A stretch of DNA of 27,818 nucleotides from CAYLJO01 sp964383905 (GTDB lineage Bacteria; Acidobacteriota; Blastocatellia; Pyrinomonadales; Pyrinomonadaceae). The notes below the pieces were generated by a model that was given only the letters and a program-made list of their open reading frames with translations, was not told the DNA's origin and made no database searches. The position numbers and the translations under genes are program-made. Positions 1 through 8,458 of the stretch are shown piece by piece (the stretch's first letter is position 1; each line of letters starts with the position of its first letter). Location of the stretch: contig CAYLJO010000066.1 in NCBI GenBank assembly GCA_964383905.1, forward strand, positions 1 through 27,818, in the 5' to 3' direction.

Positions 1-16
1 ATTGAATTGACAATTC

Positions 17-34
17 CCGCGGCAAAGGCCGCGG
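17..34. other. GC-rich hairpin at window edge
   Basis: Arms CCGCGGC and GCCGCGG form a perfect 7-bp stem around an AAAG loop. No T-run follows on either strand, so it is a weak terminator candidate for a gene lying outside the window. The rest of 1-190 shows no gene I can support. Confidence 0.3.
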
Positions 35-190
35 CGAACATTATTCCGTATGTTAGTATCATCCGATCGCACAAACGCGGGCCAAATGGTCATGATAATA
101 TTAATACTCGATCTTGACGATCCCGCGTCATGTGAAAATCACAATTGTTTGTTTATTCAGATAAGTATGCCCATCAAAGGATGAAGGAAG

Positions 191-1237
191 ATGGAGCGCA
201 GAAACTTCCTGGCAAGTCTGGGCGCGGCAGCGGCCCTTCCCGCGATTAGGCGACTGACCTTTGCCAAGGCATTGCCCGATGATCTAATCCGGCCGAGAGC
301 GCTGCGCTCCGGTGAAACGGTCGGGTTAATTACTCCGGCCACCTACGTCGCTGATCCCGACCGCCTCGCGTTAGCCGAACGAACGCTGAAATATTTCGGC
401 CTGCGTATGAAAGTGGGGAAGAATGTGGGAAGACGGTCGGGGTATTTTGGCAGCACCGTGGACGAGCGGCTCGACGACTTTCACGCGATGTTTCGCGACC
501 CCGAAGTGCAAGCCGTTTTCGCTATCCGTGGCGGCTACGGCTCGGCCCAGCTGCTCGACCGCATTGATTATGACCTGGTCCGCCGTAGCCAGAAGATCTT
601 TCTCGGCTATAGCGATATTACGGCACTGCACCTGGCAATCAACCGTCACGCCAGAATCGTCACGTTTCACGGCCCCATCATGCTCTCCCCGTTCACCGAC
701 TACACGCAACAGCATTTTCGTCAGGCGCTGTTTGAGACACGACCCATTGGCCGGGTTAGCAACCCGCCTGAGAGTAATCATCTCCGCCCGGCCCATTATC
801 TGCGCACGATCCGCCCGGGCGTCGCCAGGGGGCCTTTGATTGGCGGTAACCTGACGCTGATTTCGACCACGTTGGGGACGCCTTATGAGATCGAAACGGG
901 TGGCCGGATCTTATTTCTCGAAGATGTCGGTGAGGAGGCCTATAGTATTGATCGGATGCTGACGCATCTCCGGTTGGCAAAGAAATTCGACCGTGTGGCC
1001 GGGATCATCTTCGGCGAATGCAGGGACTGTGGGCCGCGCGACTACAAGCCGTCCATGGAATCAAACTACTCACTCGGCGAAGTGCTCGACAGCATTCTGG
1101 GTGAACTCAAAGTGCCGGTGCTTTACGGGCTCACGATCGGTCACACGGCGGATCAATTGACGCTTCCCTTAGGCGTGATGGCAACGCTTGATGCGGATCA
1201 GGGCACTCTGGACATCACCGAAGCCGGGGTGAGATAG
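191..1237 (+). CDS. LD-carboxypeptidase, peptidase family S66 (LdcA/MccF-like)
   Basis: 348 aa. Family S66 serine peptidases cleave L,D-bonds, classically releasing the terminal D-Ala from murein tetrapeptides during peptidoglycan recycling; the MccF branch instead hydrolyses peptide-nucleotide antibiotics. The catalytic triad is visible: Ser141 in GYSD, Glu244 in FLEDVGEE and His318 in GHT. The early motif AIRGGYGSAQLLD (residues 111-123) is also typical. The N-terminus MERRNFLASLGAAAALP has a twin-arginine RRxFL motif followed by a hydrophobic stretch, so the protein is probably Tat-exported; classical E. coli LdcA is cytoplasmic. A purine-rich GAAGGAAG lies directly before the ATG. The length agrees with the family. 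The gene stands alone, and the next gene starts 112 bp downstream. Whether it acts on murein or on a peptide antibiotic cannot be told from sequence. Confidence 0.93.
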   Translation: MERRNFLASLGAAAALPAIRRLTFAKALPDDLIRPRALRSGETVGLITPATYVADPDRLALAERTLKYFGLRMKVGKNVGRRSGYFGSTVDERLDDFHAMFRDPEVQAVFAIRGGYGSAQLLDRIDYDLVRRSQKIFLGYSDITALHLAINRHARIVTFHGPIMLSPFTDYTQQHFRQALFETRPIGRVSNPPESNHLRPAHYLRTIRPGVARGPLIGGNLTLISTTLGTPYEIETGGRILFLEDVGEEAYSIDRMLTHLRLAKKFDRVAGIIFGECRDCGPRDYKPSMESNYSLGEVLDSILGELKVPVLYGLTIGHTADQLTLPLGVMATLDADQGTLDITEAGVR

Positions 1238-1349
1238 CTTCCTGCTGAAAAGCAGATTACTATACTGTCGGAGCGGGATTTGTCCGCGGCTCGGCTTTAG
1301 TTGGCGCAATTAAGAGGAGAATCAATCAACTCATCAGGACGATTAGCTT

Positions 1350-2354
1350 GTGATGCAGAAGGTTCGTTGGGGGGTGCTCAGTACCGCTAGGATCGCCGTC
1401 ACCAAGGTGATCCCTGCCATGCAGCGAGGAAAATGGTCGCAAGTTATCGCCGTTGCCTCAAGAGACTTGGAGAAAGCCAAAGAAACGGCCCTCGCGCTTG
1501 ATATTCCCAGAGCCTACGGATCCTATGAAGAGCTGCTGGCCGACGCGGAAGTTGAGGCCGTCTATATCCCGCTTCCGAACCATCTACACGTGCCGTGGTC
1601 CGTAAAAGCTGCCGAGGCCGGTAAACACGTCTTATGCGAGAAGCCGATCGGCCTCATGACTGAGGAGGCCAGGCAACTCCTCGCGGTGCGAAACCGTACC
1701 GGAGTGAAGATCGAAGAAGCCTTCATGGTGCGTACTCACCCCCAGTGGGTTGAAACCCGTGATCTGATCAAGCGGGGCCGGATCGGAGAGCTCCGCTCCG
1801 TCATGGGCTATTTCAGCTACTTCAACCGAAATCCCGAGAACATTCGCAACATCCGCGAATATGGCGGTGGGTCACTGATGGACATTGGCTGCTATCCGAT
1901 CACCACCTCACGGTTCATCTTCGGAGAAGAACCGGCCAGAGTTTTGGGGCTGGTGGAGCGGGACCCGGAGATGAAGGTTGATCGGTTAACCTCCGCCGTC
2001 CTTGATTTCCCCTCGGGACAATCTGTCTTCACGTGCAGCACCCAATTAGCTTCCTACCAGCGGATGCACTTTTTCGGTACCCGAGGACGTATCGAGATCG
2101 AGATTCCGTTTAACGCGCCACCCGACCGGCCATGCCGGATATTTATCGATGACGGGTCAGACCTTTTTGGGAGAGGGATCGAGACTAAAGAGTTCGAAAT
2201 TTGTGATCAGTATACGATCCAGGGTGATCTCTTTTCGCTGGCCGTCCGGCAGGACACGGAAGTTCCCATCCCTCTGGAAGACGCCGTCCGGAATATGGCT
2301 GTCATCGAAGCAGTCTTCCGCTCGGCGGAATCAGGGAAGTGGGAGGTCCCTTGA
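1350..2354 (+). CDS. Gfo/Idh/MocA family NAD(P)-dependent oxidoreductase
   Basis: 334 aa, usual for the family. The N-terminal Rossmann domain begins with VRWGVLSTARIA, a variant of the GxGxxA nucleotide-binding loop. It is followed by VIAVASRDLEKAKE and by the diagnostic CEKPI (EKP at 97-99), which binds cofactor and substrate. The C-terminal domain carries GGGSLMDIGCYPI (172-184), where Asp178 and Tyr182 stand at the usual catalytic positions, Tyr replacing the more common His. Such enzymes oxidise or reduce sugars and related polyols; the substrate is unknown. The start is either GTG at 1350 or the adjacent ATG at 1353. The only purine-rich tract, AGAGGAGA, is rather far upstream (about 1312-1320). 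The gene ends at a strong bidirectional hairpin facing the convergent bactofilin gene. Confidence 0.92.
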   Translation: MMQKVRWGVLSTARIAVTKVIPAMQRGKWSQVIAVASRDLEKAKETALALDIPRAYGSYEELLADAEVEAVYIPLPNHLHVPWSVKAAEAGKHVLCEKPIGLMTEEARQLLAVRNRTGVKIEEAFMVRTHPQWVETRDLIKRGRIGELRSVMGYFSYFNRNPENIRNIREYGGGSLMDIGCYPITTSRFIFGEEPARVLGLVERDPEMKVDRLTSAVLDFPSGQSVFTCSTQLASYQRMHFFGTRGRIEIEIPFNAPPDRPCRIFIDDGSDLFGRGIETKEFEICDQYTIQGDLFSLAVRQDTEVPIPLEDAVRNMAVIEAVFRSAESGKWEVP

Positions 2355-2372
2355 GAGTGAATAGGCGTGCAA

Positions 2373-2408
2373 ACACTGACGGGCGTCACTCTCGACGCCC
2401 GTCAGTGT
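2373..2408. terminator. Bidirectional hairpin between convergent genes
   Basis: A perfect inverted repeat with 15-bp arms (2373-2387 and 2394-2408) and a 6-nt loop ACTCTC lies 19 bp after the Gfo/Idh stop codon. It also lies downstream of the minus-strand bactofilin gene. Only short T or A tracts flank it, so termination in both directions is inferred from stem strength and position. Confidence 0.65.
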
Positions 2409-2541
2409 GAAAACTAAAAGTCAGCCGAGCACGGATTGATCTTGCGAGCAACTGACTCTTAATCAGCTGCTCGCAGAGTTAATGGTTTGCCTCCATTAGG
2501 CTTGACCAACGGACCCGCACGGCGATGTCCCTAATCTTCTA

Positions 2542-3198
2542 TTAATCGTGTAAAGCCGCGGTCGATTCAGGTGATCCGTTCCCGGAGAGGGCTGCTGACC
2601 AGTTAATCTTGGCCTCTTGCGATTTCGCCGGTTCGCTGCTCTTCGGTGTGGCCGGCGCGCTGGCCGCACGATCGTGCTGGCGCTGCTTCTCCTGCGCGTT
2701 CTTCAGGTGAAGCATACGGCAGCTGCCCTCAAAGACTGCGCCCTGCTCGATGGCCAGCGCCGGCGTCTGAATGTTACCGGTGACTTTGGCGGCCCGACCC
2801 ATCTCAACGCGCTTGCTGGCAATGACGTCGCCGTTAACCGTGCCGTAAATCTGCGCGACGGCTACTTCGATGTTCGCCTCAACCCTTCCATTTGTGCCGA
2901 CGATGAGCGTTCCGTCTTGGGAGCTGATTTTTCCCGAAAGATGCCCGTCAACACGCAGCATTCCTTTGAAGGTCGCTTCGCCCGTCAGCGTTGTGCCGTT
3001 GCCGACAAAACCATTCAGAATGCCTTCTTTGATGTCACGCGCCAGCGCTTCGCTTTCCGTGGTGGCTCGTGACGTCGTAGATGACGGGACAGTTGTTTGA
3101 GAGCGCGCGTTTACATCAGTTCCAGAGGGCTGTGTTTGATTGTTGATGGTTTCGGTGCCTGCAGGATTGGTGCTCGTATGTTTTTCCGATCTGAACAT
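2542..3198 (-). CDS. Bactofilin (polymer-forming cytoskeletal protein)
   Basis: 218 aa. Bactofilins polymerise without nucleotide into filaments made of a right-handed beta-helix, and often scaffold cell-wall enzymes or morphogenesis. Residues about 60-160 show the repeated beta-helix pattern: FVGNGTTLTGEATFKG, then VDGHLSGKI, TLIVGTNGRVEANIEV, IYGTVNGDVIASKRVEMG, AKVTGNIQTPALAIEQGAVF and EGSCRM. The first 55 residues and the last 50 are low-complexity (Thr/Ser/Ala/Pro/Gln), the usual disordered tails. The start is supported by GGAGAGAG four bases before the ATG. It is a single gene with no peptidase or chromosome-partitioning neighbour, although the M23 peptidase at 20118-21170 is in the same window. 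Confidence 0.93.
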   Translation of the reverse strand: MFRSEKHTSTNPAGTETINNQTQPSGTDVNARSQTTVPSSTTSRATTESEALARDIKEGILNGFVGNGTTLTGEATFKGMLRVDGHLSGKISSQDGTLIVGTNGRVEANIEVAVAQIYGTVNGDVIASKRVEMGRAAKVTGNIQTPALAIEQGAVFEGSCRMLHLKNAQEKQRQHDRAASAPATPKSSEPAKSQEAKINWSAALSGNGSPESTAALHD

Positions 3199-3402
3199 AT
3201 TACTCTCTCCGCTAAGTTAGGAGCGCGCTGCTTTTGCTCCAGCACGCTGTTGCGCCTCAGTCTGGCGACAAGAGTTGCGCGCGCGTCTGTGTGTTACGTT
3301 ATGAGATTCGCATCGTAAGGACTGATTAGATTCACTTATCCAGGGGCAAACGCTTTTAGCAAGCGCAAAACGATGATAAACCAGTTTTTTGAATGTGTCT
3401 AG

Positions 3403-3639
3403 TCATTTCTCAGGAAAAATTTCCTCAACCGAACAAAAATAGGTTCGCTTACGGCCAATGCGCAATTTTTCGCCTCGATTTATGTCTAATCCAGCGCGAT
3501 ACTCAAGGGGCATGGGCATAATAAACTGAGATACAAATACTTTTGTTCCACCTACAGCCAGATGTTTGAAGGAAAGACTGCGGCTCAGCTCGGCGGCTGA
3601 GGTAAGTCGCCCCCGCTTCGTCTGGAACACCTGCCTCAA
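3403..3639 (-). CDS. Small hypothetical protein, TTG start
   Basis: 78 aa, basic, not recognised. The start chosen is TTG because AGGAG precedes it by a suitable seven bases; no other start in this frame has such a site. The C-terminal half (PLEYRAGLDINRGEKLRI) faintly recalls the AbrB/SpoVT swapped-hairpin pattern (xPxxxRxxLxIxxGDxLxI). The match is too weak to name it, and about 40 extra residues precede it. No toxin partner is adjacent. The flanking stretches 3199-3402 and 3640-3874 contain no gene I can support. It could still be a chance ORF. Confidence 0.4.
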   Translation of the reverse strand: MRQVFQTKRGRLTSAAELSRSLSFKHLAVGGTKVFVSQFIMPMPLEYRAGLDINRGEKLRIGRKRTYFCSVEEIFPEK

Positions 3640-3874
3640 TGCATATCTCCTAATGGATAAGGCTTTCTTGAGTTGCGCCGGGCCATCTGCTTCTCTATCG
3701 GGTCACCTGAAAACCCCTTGCGCCTGCCTCCGCGCAATCTCCCTAAGCCTTTTATCGGCAGCATTTGTGTGCGATAGCGGACAGTATGATAGAATATAAA
3801 TATCTTGGTGTCTCCCGAGGCCAAGCTAAGGCGTCACTGGTGGCCGGACCCCTATATCGAGATTTAACAAGTTT

Positions 3875-5233
3875 ATGCCAAAAATAACTCTCATTGGCGC
3901 GGGCAGCGTCGAATTCACCTTGAAGCTATGCAGCGACATATTGTTGACCCCCGCGCTGCAAACCAGCACGATCGCATTAATGGATATTGACGCTGGGCGG
4001 CTGGCGCAGGCCCGCGATATGGTCCAGGTGATCATTGATCAGCGGGGGCTCAAAGCGCGCGTCGAAGCGACCCTCGACCGTGGTCAGGCATTGCGCGATG
4101 CCGACTATGTTGTCACCACTTTTGCGCAAGGCGGCCTGGAGGCCTTTACGTTGGATGTCGAGATTCCGTGCCGCTATGGCGTCGAACAGTGCGTGGGCGA
4201 CACCCTCGGGCCGGGGGGCGTCTTCAGAGCATTGCGTACCATCCCGGTCCTGGTCGACCTGTGTCGTGACATGGATGAGGTGGCGCCGGATGCGCTGCTG
4301 CTCAATTATGTGAACCCGATGGCGGCCAACTGCTGGGCGATAGATACGGCCACGGGGCGCCCGCACGTAGGCTTGTGCCACAGTGTGCAGGGCACCAGTC
4401 AAATGCTCGCGAGGTGGCTCGGTGTGCCTTACGGTGAATTAAAATTCCTCTGCGCGGGCATCAATCACCAGGCCTTCTTTCTAGAGCTCTATCGCGGCAC
4501 ACAAGACCTTTATCCACAGCTCTGGGAGGTTATTAAGCGGGAAGAGGTCTACAGCCAGGAGCCGGTGCGCATCGAGCTCATGAAATATTTCGGCTTTTTT
4601 GTGACGGAGTCCAGTGCCCACGCGAGCGAGTATGTGCCCTATTTTCGTAAGAGCGCGCGGATGGTGAATGAAGAACTGGCGCCCCTCTTCAAAAACGCCG
4701 AGGACTACTGGTTCGACTTTGGTCGTACGTGCGGAGTTTTGCGTTGGAGTAAAAGCAGGAGTGAAAGCTCGCACAAGGAGTTTGAGGAGCTGATTAAAGG
4801 AGAGAAAGCACTGCCCAGCCAGCGCACGCCCGAATACAGCTCCTACATTATGGAAGCGATCGAGACTAACCAGCCCCTGCGTATCAACGGGAACGTTCCT
4901 AATCGTGGTCTGATTGATAATTTGCCGCCGGGTTGCTGTGTCGAAGTGCCCTGCCTCGTCGACGGCAAAGGCATCCAGCCCATACCCGTGGGCAAACTAC
5001 CGACCCAGCTCGCCGCTCTCAATCGCAACAGCATTAACGTGCAGGAGTTGGTCGTCGAGGCCGCACTGAGCGGCAACCCCGAGGCGGTCTACCATGCCGT
5101 CCTGCTGGATCCTTTGACTGCCGCCGTGTGTACGCTCCCTCAGATTCGATCAATGGTGGACGAGCTATTCGAGGCGGAAGCGCGTTGGTTACCGCAGTTC
5201 AAGAGCAGTGGCTCTCTCCTCCGCCAACGCTAA
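3875..5233 (+). CDS. Glycoside hydrolase family 4, alpha-galactosidase-like
   Basis: 452 aa, normal for GH4. These enzymes cleave glycosides by an unusual redox-elimination mechanism needing NAD+ and a divalent metal (usually Mn2+), and work in the cytoplasm. The sequence shows the dinucleotide-binding start KITLIGAGSVEFTLKL. The GDTLGPGGVFRALRTIP segment (108-124) fits the alpha-galactosidase/alpha-glucosidase side of the family rather than the 6-phospho-beta-glucosidases. NYVNPM (144-149) is present, along with metal-binding CHS (Cys168-His169-Ser170) and GINHQAFF (His198). No signal peptide is present. The Shine-Dalgarno match is poor. No transporter or sugar regulator lies next to it, so substrate specificity (alpha-galactoside versus alpha-glucoside or glucuronide) remains open. 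Confidence 0.92.
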   Translation: MPKITLIGAGSVEFTLKLCSDILLTPALQTSTIALMDIDAGRLAQARDMVQVIIDQRGLKARVEATLDRGQALRDADYVVTTFAQGGLEAFTLDVEIPCRYGVEQCVGDTLGPGGVFRALRTIPVLVDLCRDMDEVAPDALLLNYVNPMAANCWAIDTATGRPHVGLCHSVQGTSQMLARWLGVPYGELKFLCAGINHQAFFLELYRGTQDLYPQLWEVIKREEVYSQEPVRIELMKYFGFFVTESSAHASEYVPYFRKSARMVNEELAPLFKNAEDYWFDFGRTCGVLRWSKSRSESSHKEFEELIKGEKALPSQRTPEYSSYIMEAIETNQPLRINGNVPNRGLIDNLPPGCCVEVPCLVDGKGIQPIPVGKLPTQLAALNRNSINVQELVVEAALSGNPEAVYHAVLLDPLTAAVCTLPQIRSMVDELFEAEARWLPQFKSSGSLLRQR

Positions 5234-5462
5234 ATCGAGCCCCGACCTGCCGGGCGGCGGGTACCGGCCCTGAAAGGGGTTTCTCCGCGCAGCTCACTTG
5301 ATCTGCCGAATCAATCATCGATTCGCCCGGGTGTTGCGCCAGCCACCTCCAGTTTAAAATCCCCGCGCAATCCTTTGGCGATGGTATCCCGGTTGATAAC
5401 GACGTTCTGACCGGCAGTGGTATTGTGGTCGGTGACGGCCTTCTCATTCGGGCCGTTAGCGC

Positions 5463-6806
5463 TTACTTCCTCATTAACTCCAAGACGGCGGAAGTCATCG
5501 CTTTGACTCCTGTTCTCAACGTCGGTTCCGGCAGCGGCTCAAACAGACTCGAATGGAGTGAGGGCAGCGGAGTCCCGGCCTTCTTGCTTTCCGCGACTTT
5601 CACCGGGTCGACGGCGCCCAGCCAGAACATGCTGATCGGAATCTGATGGTCCAGGCCGAAACGCCCGAAGTCTTCGCTCCCCATAATCGGCTGCCACCTC
5701 ACCACATTCTGCGCGCCGAAGGTTTTCTCGAACACGCCCGCCAGCCGCTCGGTCAGACCGGGATCGTTGTACGTCGCCGGCGTCACCTCCGTCTCACTGA
5801 CTTTCACAACCGGCGATCGCTCTTCCGGAATTCCGGCGGCGATGGCCACGCCTTTGGTGATCCGTTCGATGGACGCGAGAATCCGCTTCCGGACATCTTC
5901 TTTGTAGGCTCTGACGGTCAGCTGTAAATGGACTTCATCCGGGATGATGTTGTATCTCGTGCCGCCGTGAATCGAGCCCACCGTAACGACCGCCGGATCA
6001 AGTGGTGAATTCTCCCGGCTCACGATCGTTTGCAGCGCTAAGACCACTTCTGCCGCGACAACGATCGGGTCCTTTGTCGCCTCCGGTCTTGATCCGTGTC
6101 CGCCGACGCCGCGAATCGTGATGTCAACCGACGTCGAGCTGGCCAGCGCGTAGCCCGGACAGTAGGCGACTTTGCCGGCCTCCAGCTCGGCATTATCGTG
6201 AAGCGCGATGGCGTAATCGGGCTTCGGAAATCTAGTATACAGCCCGTCGTTGAGCATCGCCTTCGCCCCATCAATGGTCTCCTCGGCGGGCTGCCCCAGT
6301 AAAATGAGTGTCCCGCGCCACCGGTCTTTTAGTTGAGTGAGCATCTTCGCCGTTCCCAGCAGCGACGTAATGTGAATATCGTGTCCGCAGGCATGCATCA
6401 CGCTCGTCGCCTGCCCGGCATCGTTCTTGGTTTTGACCGTGCTCGCGTAAGGGAGTCCGGTCCTCTCTTCGACCGGCAGCGCGTCCAGATCGGTTCGGAC
6501 GAGGACGGTCGGGCCGTCGCCATTCCTCAGCACTCCGACAACTCCGTACCCGGCCCACTCCGGCCGGTCATACTTACCTATGTGCTCGGTGACGGTATAG
6601 CCGAGCGCCCTCAGCTCGCCCGCTACGAAAGCCGAGGTCTTCTCCTCATGGTGGGATAGCTCTGGGGCAGCGTGCAGCATTTTGTACTTGGCGACGAGGG
6701 ACGCGATCTCACGATCAATCAACCCGTCCAAAGACTGCTGAGCGCTGGCGCCCCCCGCGATCAGGAATACGCACAATATAGTGTTTAAAAAGGTTCTGTA
6801 GATCAT
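5463..6806 (-). CDS. Secreted M20 family metallo-amidohydrolase
   Basis: 447 aa. M20 (subfamily D-like) enzymes hydrolyse N-acyl amino acids, amino-acid conjugates or small peptides with two Zn ions. Visible metal and catalytic motifs are RTDLDALP (104-111), MHACGHDIH (137-145, with Cys140, His142 and Asp143), PAEE (173-176, general base Glu), a downstream ALHD, and PIMGSEDFGRF with a final LHSSLFEP near the C-terminus. The N-terminus MIYRTFLNTILCVFLIAGGASAQQ is a clean Sec signal peptide, so the enzyme is exported. This is less common than cytoplasmic members of the family. AGGAG lies six bases before the ATG. It converges on the GH4 gene across 229 bp that contain no strong terminator. Confidence 0.92.
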   Translation of the reverse strand: MIYRTFLNTILCVFLIAGGASAQQSLDGLIDREIASLVAKYKMLHAAPELSHHEEKTSAFVAGELRALGYTVTEHIGKYDRPEWAGYGVVGVLRNGDGPTVLVRTDLDALPVEERTGLPYASTVKTKNDAGQATSVMHACGHDIHITSLLGTAKMLTQLKDRWRGTLILLGQPAEETIDGAKAMLNDGLYTRFPKPDYAIALHDNAELEAGKVAYCPGYALASSTSVDITIRGVGGHGSRPEATKDPIVVAAEVVLALQTIVSRENSPLDPAVVTVGSIHGGTRYNIIPDEVHLQLTVRAYKEDVRKRILASIERITKGVAIAAGIPEERSPVVKVSETEVTPATYNDPGLTERLAGVFEKTFGAQNVVRWQPIMGSEDFGRFGLDHQIPISMFWLGAVDPVKVAESKKAGTPLPSLHSSLFEPLPEPTLRTGVKAMTSAVLELMRK

Positions 6807-6920
6807 CGGACGCTCCTGCGATGTGGGCGAATCTGGACAGGTATAACCGGAACATTGTAGCCGGGTTCGGCCGGGCGCGCCAGACTACGAGTCGCCGGGT
6901 GTCAGGATTCTTCGCAGCCA

Positions 6921-6948
6921 TTGACACTTTATTTCAGGCTTGCATACT
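6921..6948 (+). promoter_or_regulatory. Sigma70-type promoter of the carbamoyltransferase cassette
   Basis: A perfect -35 TTGACA (6921-6926) is followed by a 16-bp spacer and CATACT (6943-6948, four of six consensus bases). This places the transcript start near 6955, just ahead of the SGNH gene start at 6975. It lies between that gene and the divergent M20 gene. Confidence 0.55.
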
Positions 6949-6974
6949 GTGACCATGTTTAAGCTATCACAAGA

Positions 6975-8237
6975 GTGCAGAAAATCCGCATGGGGAAACA
7001 GAAACGGCGATCGGGAAAGAGATTACTGCTCGTGCTCGGAAGTTTCCTCTTCGGCCTCTTCATTATGGAGATAGCGCTACGCATTATCGGTTATTCGTAT
7101 CCGATCTGGTACATGACGGATCCCTACCGGGGTTATTCGCTTCGCCCCGGAGTCGCAGGCTGGTACAGGGAAGAGGGCGGCTCTTATGTTCGCATCAACA
7201 GCAGCGGTCTGCGGGACCGCGAGCACACGAAGGCTAAGCCCCCCGATACGGTGCGCATCGCCGTCCTTGGAGACTCCTACGCGGAAGCTTTGCAAGTGCC
7301 CGTGGAAGACACCTTCTGGGCGTTGATGGAGGGTAAATTAAGAGCGTGCCCGGCGTTTGCCGGGAAAAATGTGGAGGTGATAAACTTCGGCGTCTCGGGT
7401 TACGGAACGGCGCAGGAACTGATCACATTGCGTCAACAGGTCTGGGACTACTCGCCGGACATCGTTGTGCTCACCGCCACGACTAATAATGATATTGCCG
7501 ATAATGCCCGCGCCCTTAAAAGAAATGAAGAGGTCCCGTATTTTATCTACCGTGGTGATCACTTAGTACTCGATGATTCGTTTAAGAATTCGCCCGCATT
7601 TCGTTTCCGGCAATCCCCTTTGAATAGGCTGTGGAGGCGGATCAGGGACAACTCGCGCGTTGTCCAGGCCATTCACCGGGCACATCATGCGATCAAGACC
7701 TATATGGCGTCGAGGCGGGCCCGGATCAACACCTCTCAATCCGGGCCGGGCCACCATGATGGGCCTCAATCCACCCCGGGACAGGATGTGGCTTCTCAAT
7801 TCGAAGAACTCGGCATAGATAATTTGATCTACCGTGAGCCCCATGACGCGGTGTGGAATGATGCATGGTGCGTCACGGAAGGATTGATTGTGCTGATGCG
7901 GAATGAAGTCAGGAGCAAAGGGGCAAAATTCCTGGTCGTGACTTTGAGCAACGGGGTTCAAGTCCATCCATCTCCGGCGGCCCGGCAGGCGTTCATGCGG
8001 CGGATAGGCGTTAACGACCTGTTTTATCCTGACCGGCGCATCAAGGCTCTGGGCGAGCGGGAAGGCTTTGAAGTCTTAAACTTAGCCCCCCAATTACAGG
8101 CTTATGCCGAGCAGAACAATCTCTATCTACACGGATTTGGCCGCGACATAGGTAACGGCCATTGGAACGCTGTCGGCCACGCGGCCGCCGCCGAATTAAT
8201 CACCCGAAAAGTCTGCGAGATGCGTGAGTGGCGTTAA
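6975..8237 (+). CDS. Membrane-anchored SGNH/GDSL-type hydrolase
   Basis: 420 aa with GTG start; ATG at 6990 is an alternative. A basic N-terminus leads into one transmembrane helix (about residues 17-38). The SGNH blocks follow: IAVLGDSYAEAL with nucleophile Ser101, NFGVSGYGTAQE (block II Gly), TATTNND (block III Asn) and near the end GHWNAVGHA (catalytic His). A variable, charged insert (about residues 225-275) separates the blocks. The family comprises esterases and acetylesterases acting on glycans or lipids, here probably on the outer face of the membrane. It is the first gene of a four-gene plus-strand unit with a DUF5989-like protein, a carbamoyltransferase and an SxtJ-family protein. 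A role in deacylating or acylating the carbamoylated product is inference only. Confidence 0.85.
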   Translation: MQKIRMGKQKRRSGKRLLLVLGSFLFGLFIMEIALRIIGYSYPIWYMTDPYRGYSLRPGVAGWYREEGGSYVRINSSGLRDREHTKAKPPDTVRIAVLGDSYAEALQVPVEDTFWALMEGKLRACPAFAGKNVEVINFGVSGYGTAQELITLRQQVWDYSPDIVVLTATTNNDIADNARALKRNEEVPYFIYRGDHLVLDDSFKNSPAFRFRQSPLNRLWRRIRDNSRVVQAIHRAHHAIKTYMASRRARINTSQSGPGHHDGPQSTPGQDVASQFEELGIDNLIYREPHDAVWNDAWCVTEGLIVLMRNEVRSKGAKFLVVTLSNGVQVHPSPAARQAFMRRIGVNDLFYPDRRIKALGEREGFEVLNLAPQLQAYAEQNNLYLHGFGRDIGNGHWNAVGHAAAAELITRKVCEMREWR

Positions 8238-8273
8238 GCATCCCCGGAGGTCCTATCGTATAATCTCAAGCCT

Positions 8274-8435
8274 ATGTCCGGATTCATGACCTTACTACGT
8301 GAGCTGTTCGCGTTCCTCAAGCAGGAGAGGAAGTGGTGGCTTATCCCCCTGTGCCTGACCCTGGTGCTGATGACCGTTCTCATCATCGTCGCGGAGAGTT
8401 CGGCCATCGCCCCGTTCGTTTATAGCCTGTTCTAA
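8274..8435 (+). CDS. DUF5989-like single-helix membrane protein
   Basis: 53 aa, ATG 8274 to TAA 8433-8435; easily missed because of its size. An amphipathic start (LLRELFAFLKQERKWW) is followed by one long hydrophobic helix (about 22-41) and the ending ESSAIAPFVYSLF. This pattern of a short basic LRELWxFLRxRKKWW-like start, one helix and a SAIAPFIYxLF-like end is what I know from the DUF5989 family, found beside NodU/TobZ-type carbamoyltransferases. In the cyanobacterial saxitoxin cluster a similarly short gene (sxtK, as I recall) lies by the carbamoyltransferase sxtI and sxtJ. It lies 36 bp after the SGNH gene and 23 bp before the carbamoyltransferase gene. Its Shine-Dalgarno match is poor: GGAGG at 8246-8250 is 23 bases upstream. 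Function unknown; a membrane tether or helper for the transferase is plausible. Confidence 0.8.
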   Translation: MSGFMTLLRELFAFLKQERKWWLIPLCLTLVLMTVLIIVAESSAIAPFVYSLF

Positions 8436-8458
8436 AAGAGTAGCGCTTGTAGTTAAAG

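Noticed and set aside
5302..5646. Protein-like open frames on both strands at the 3' side of the M20 gene (for example GDFKLEVAGATPG on minus)
   Set aside because: Both are codon-aligned complements of each other, overlap the M20 end, have no start with a ribosome binding site and match no family I know; a decayed fragment is possible but not supportable.
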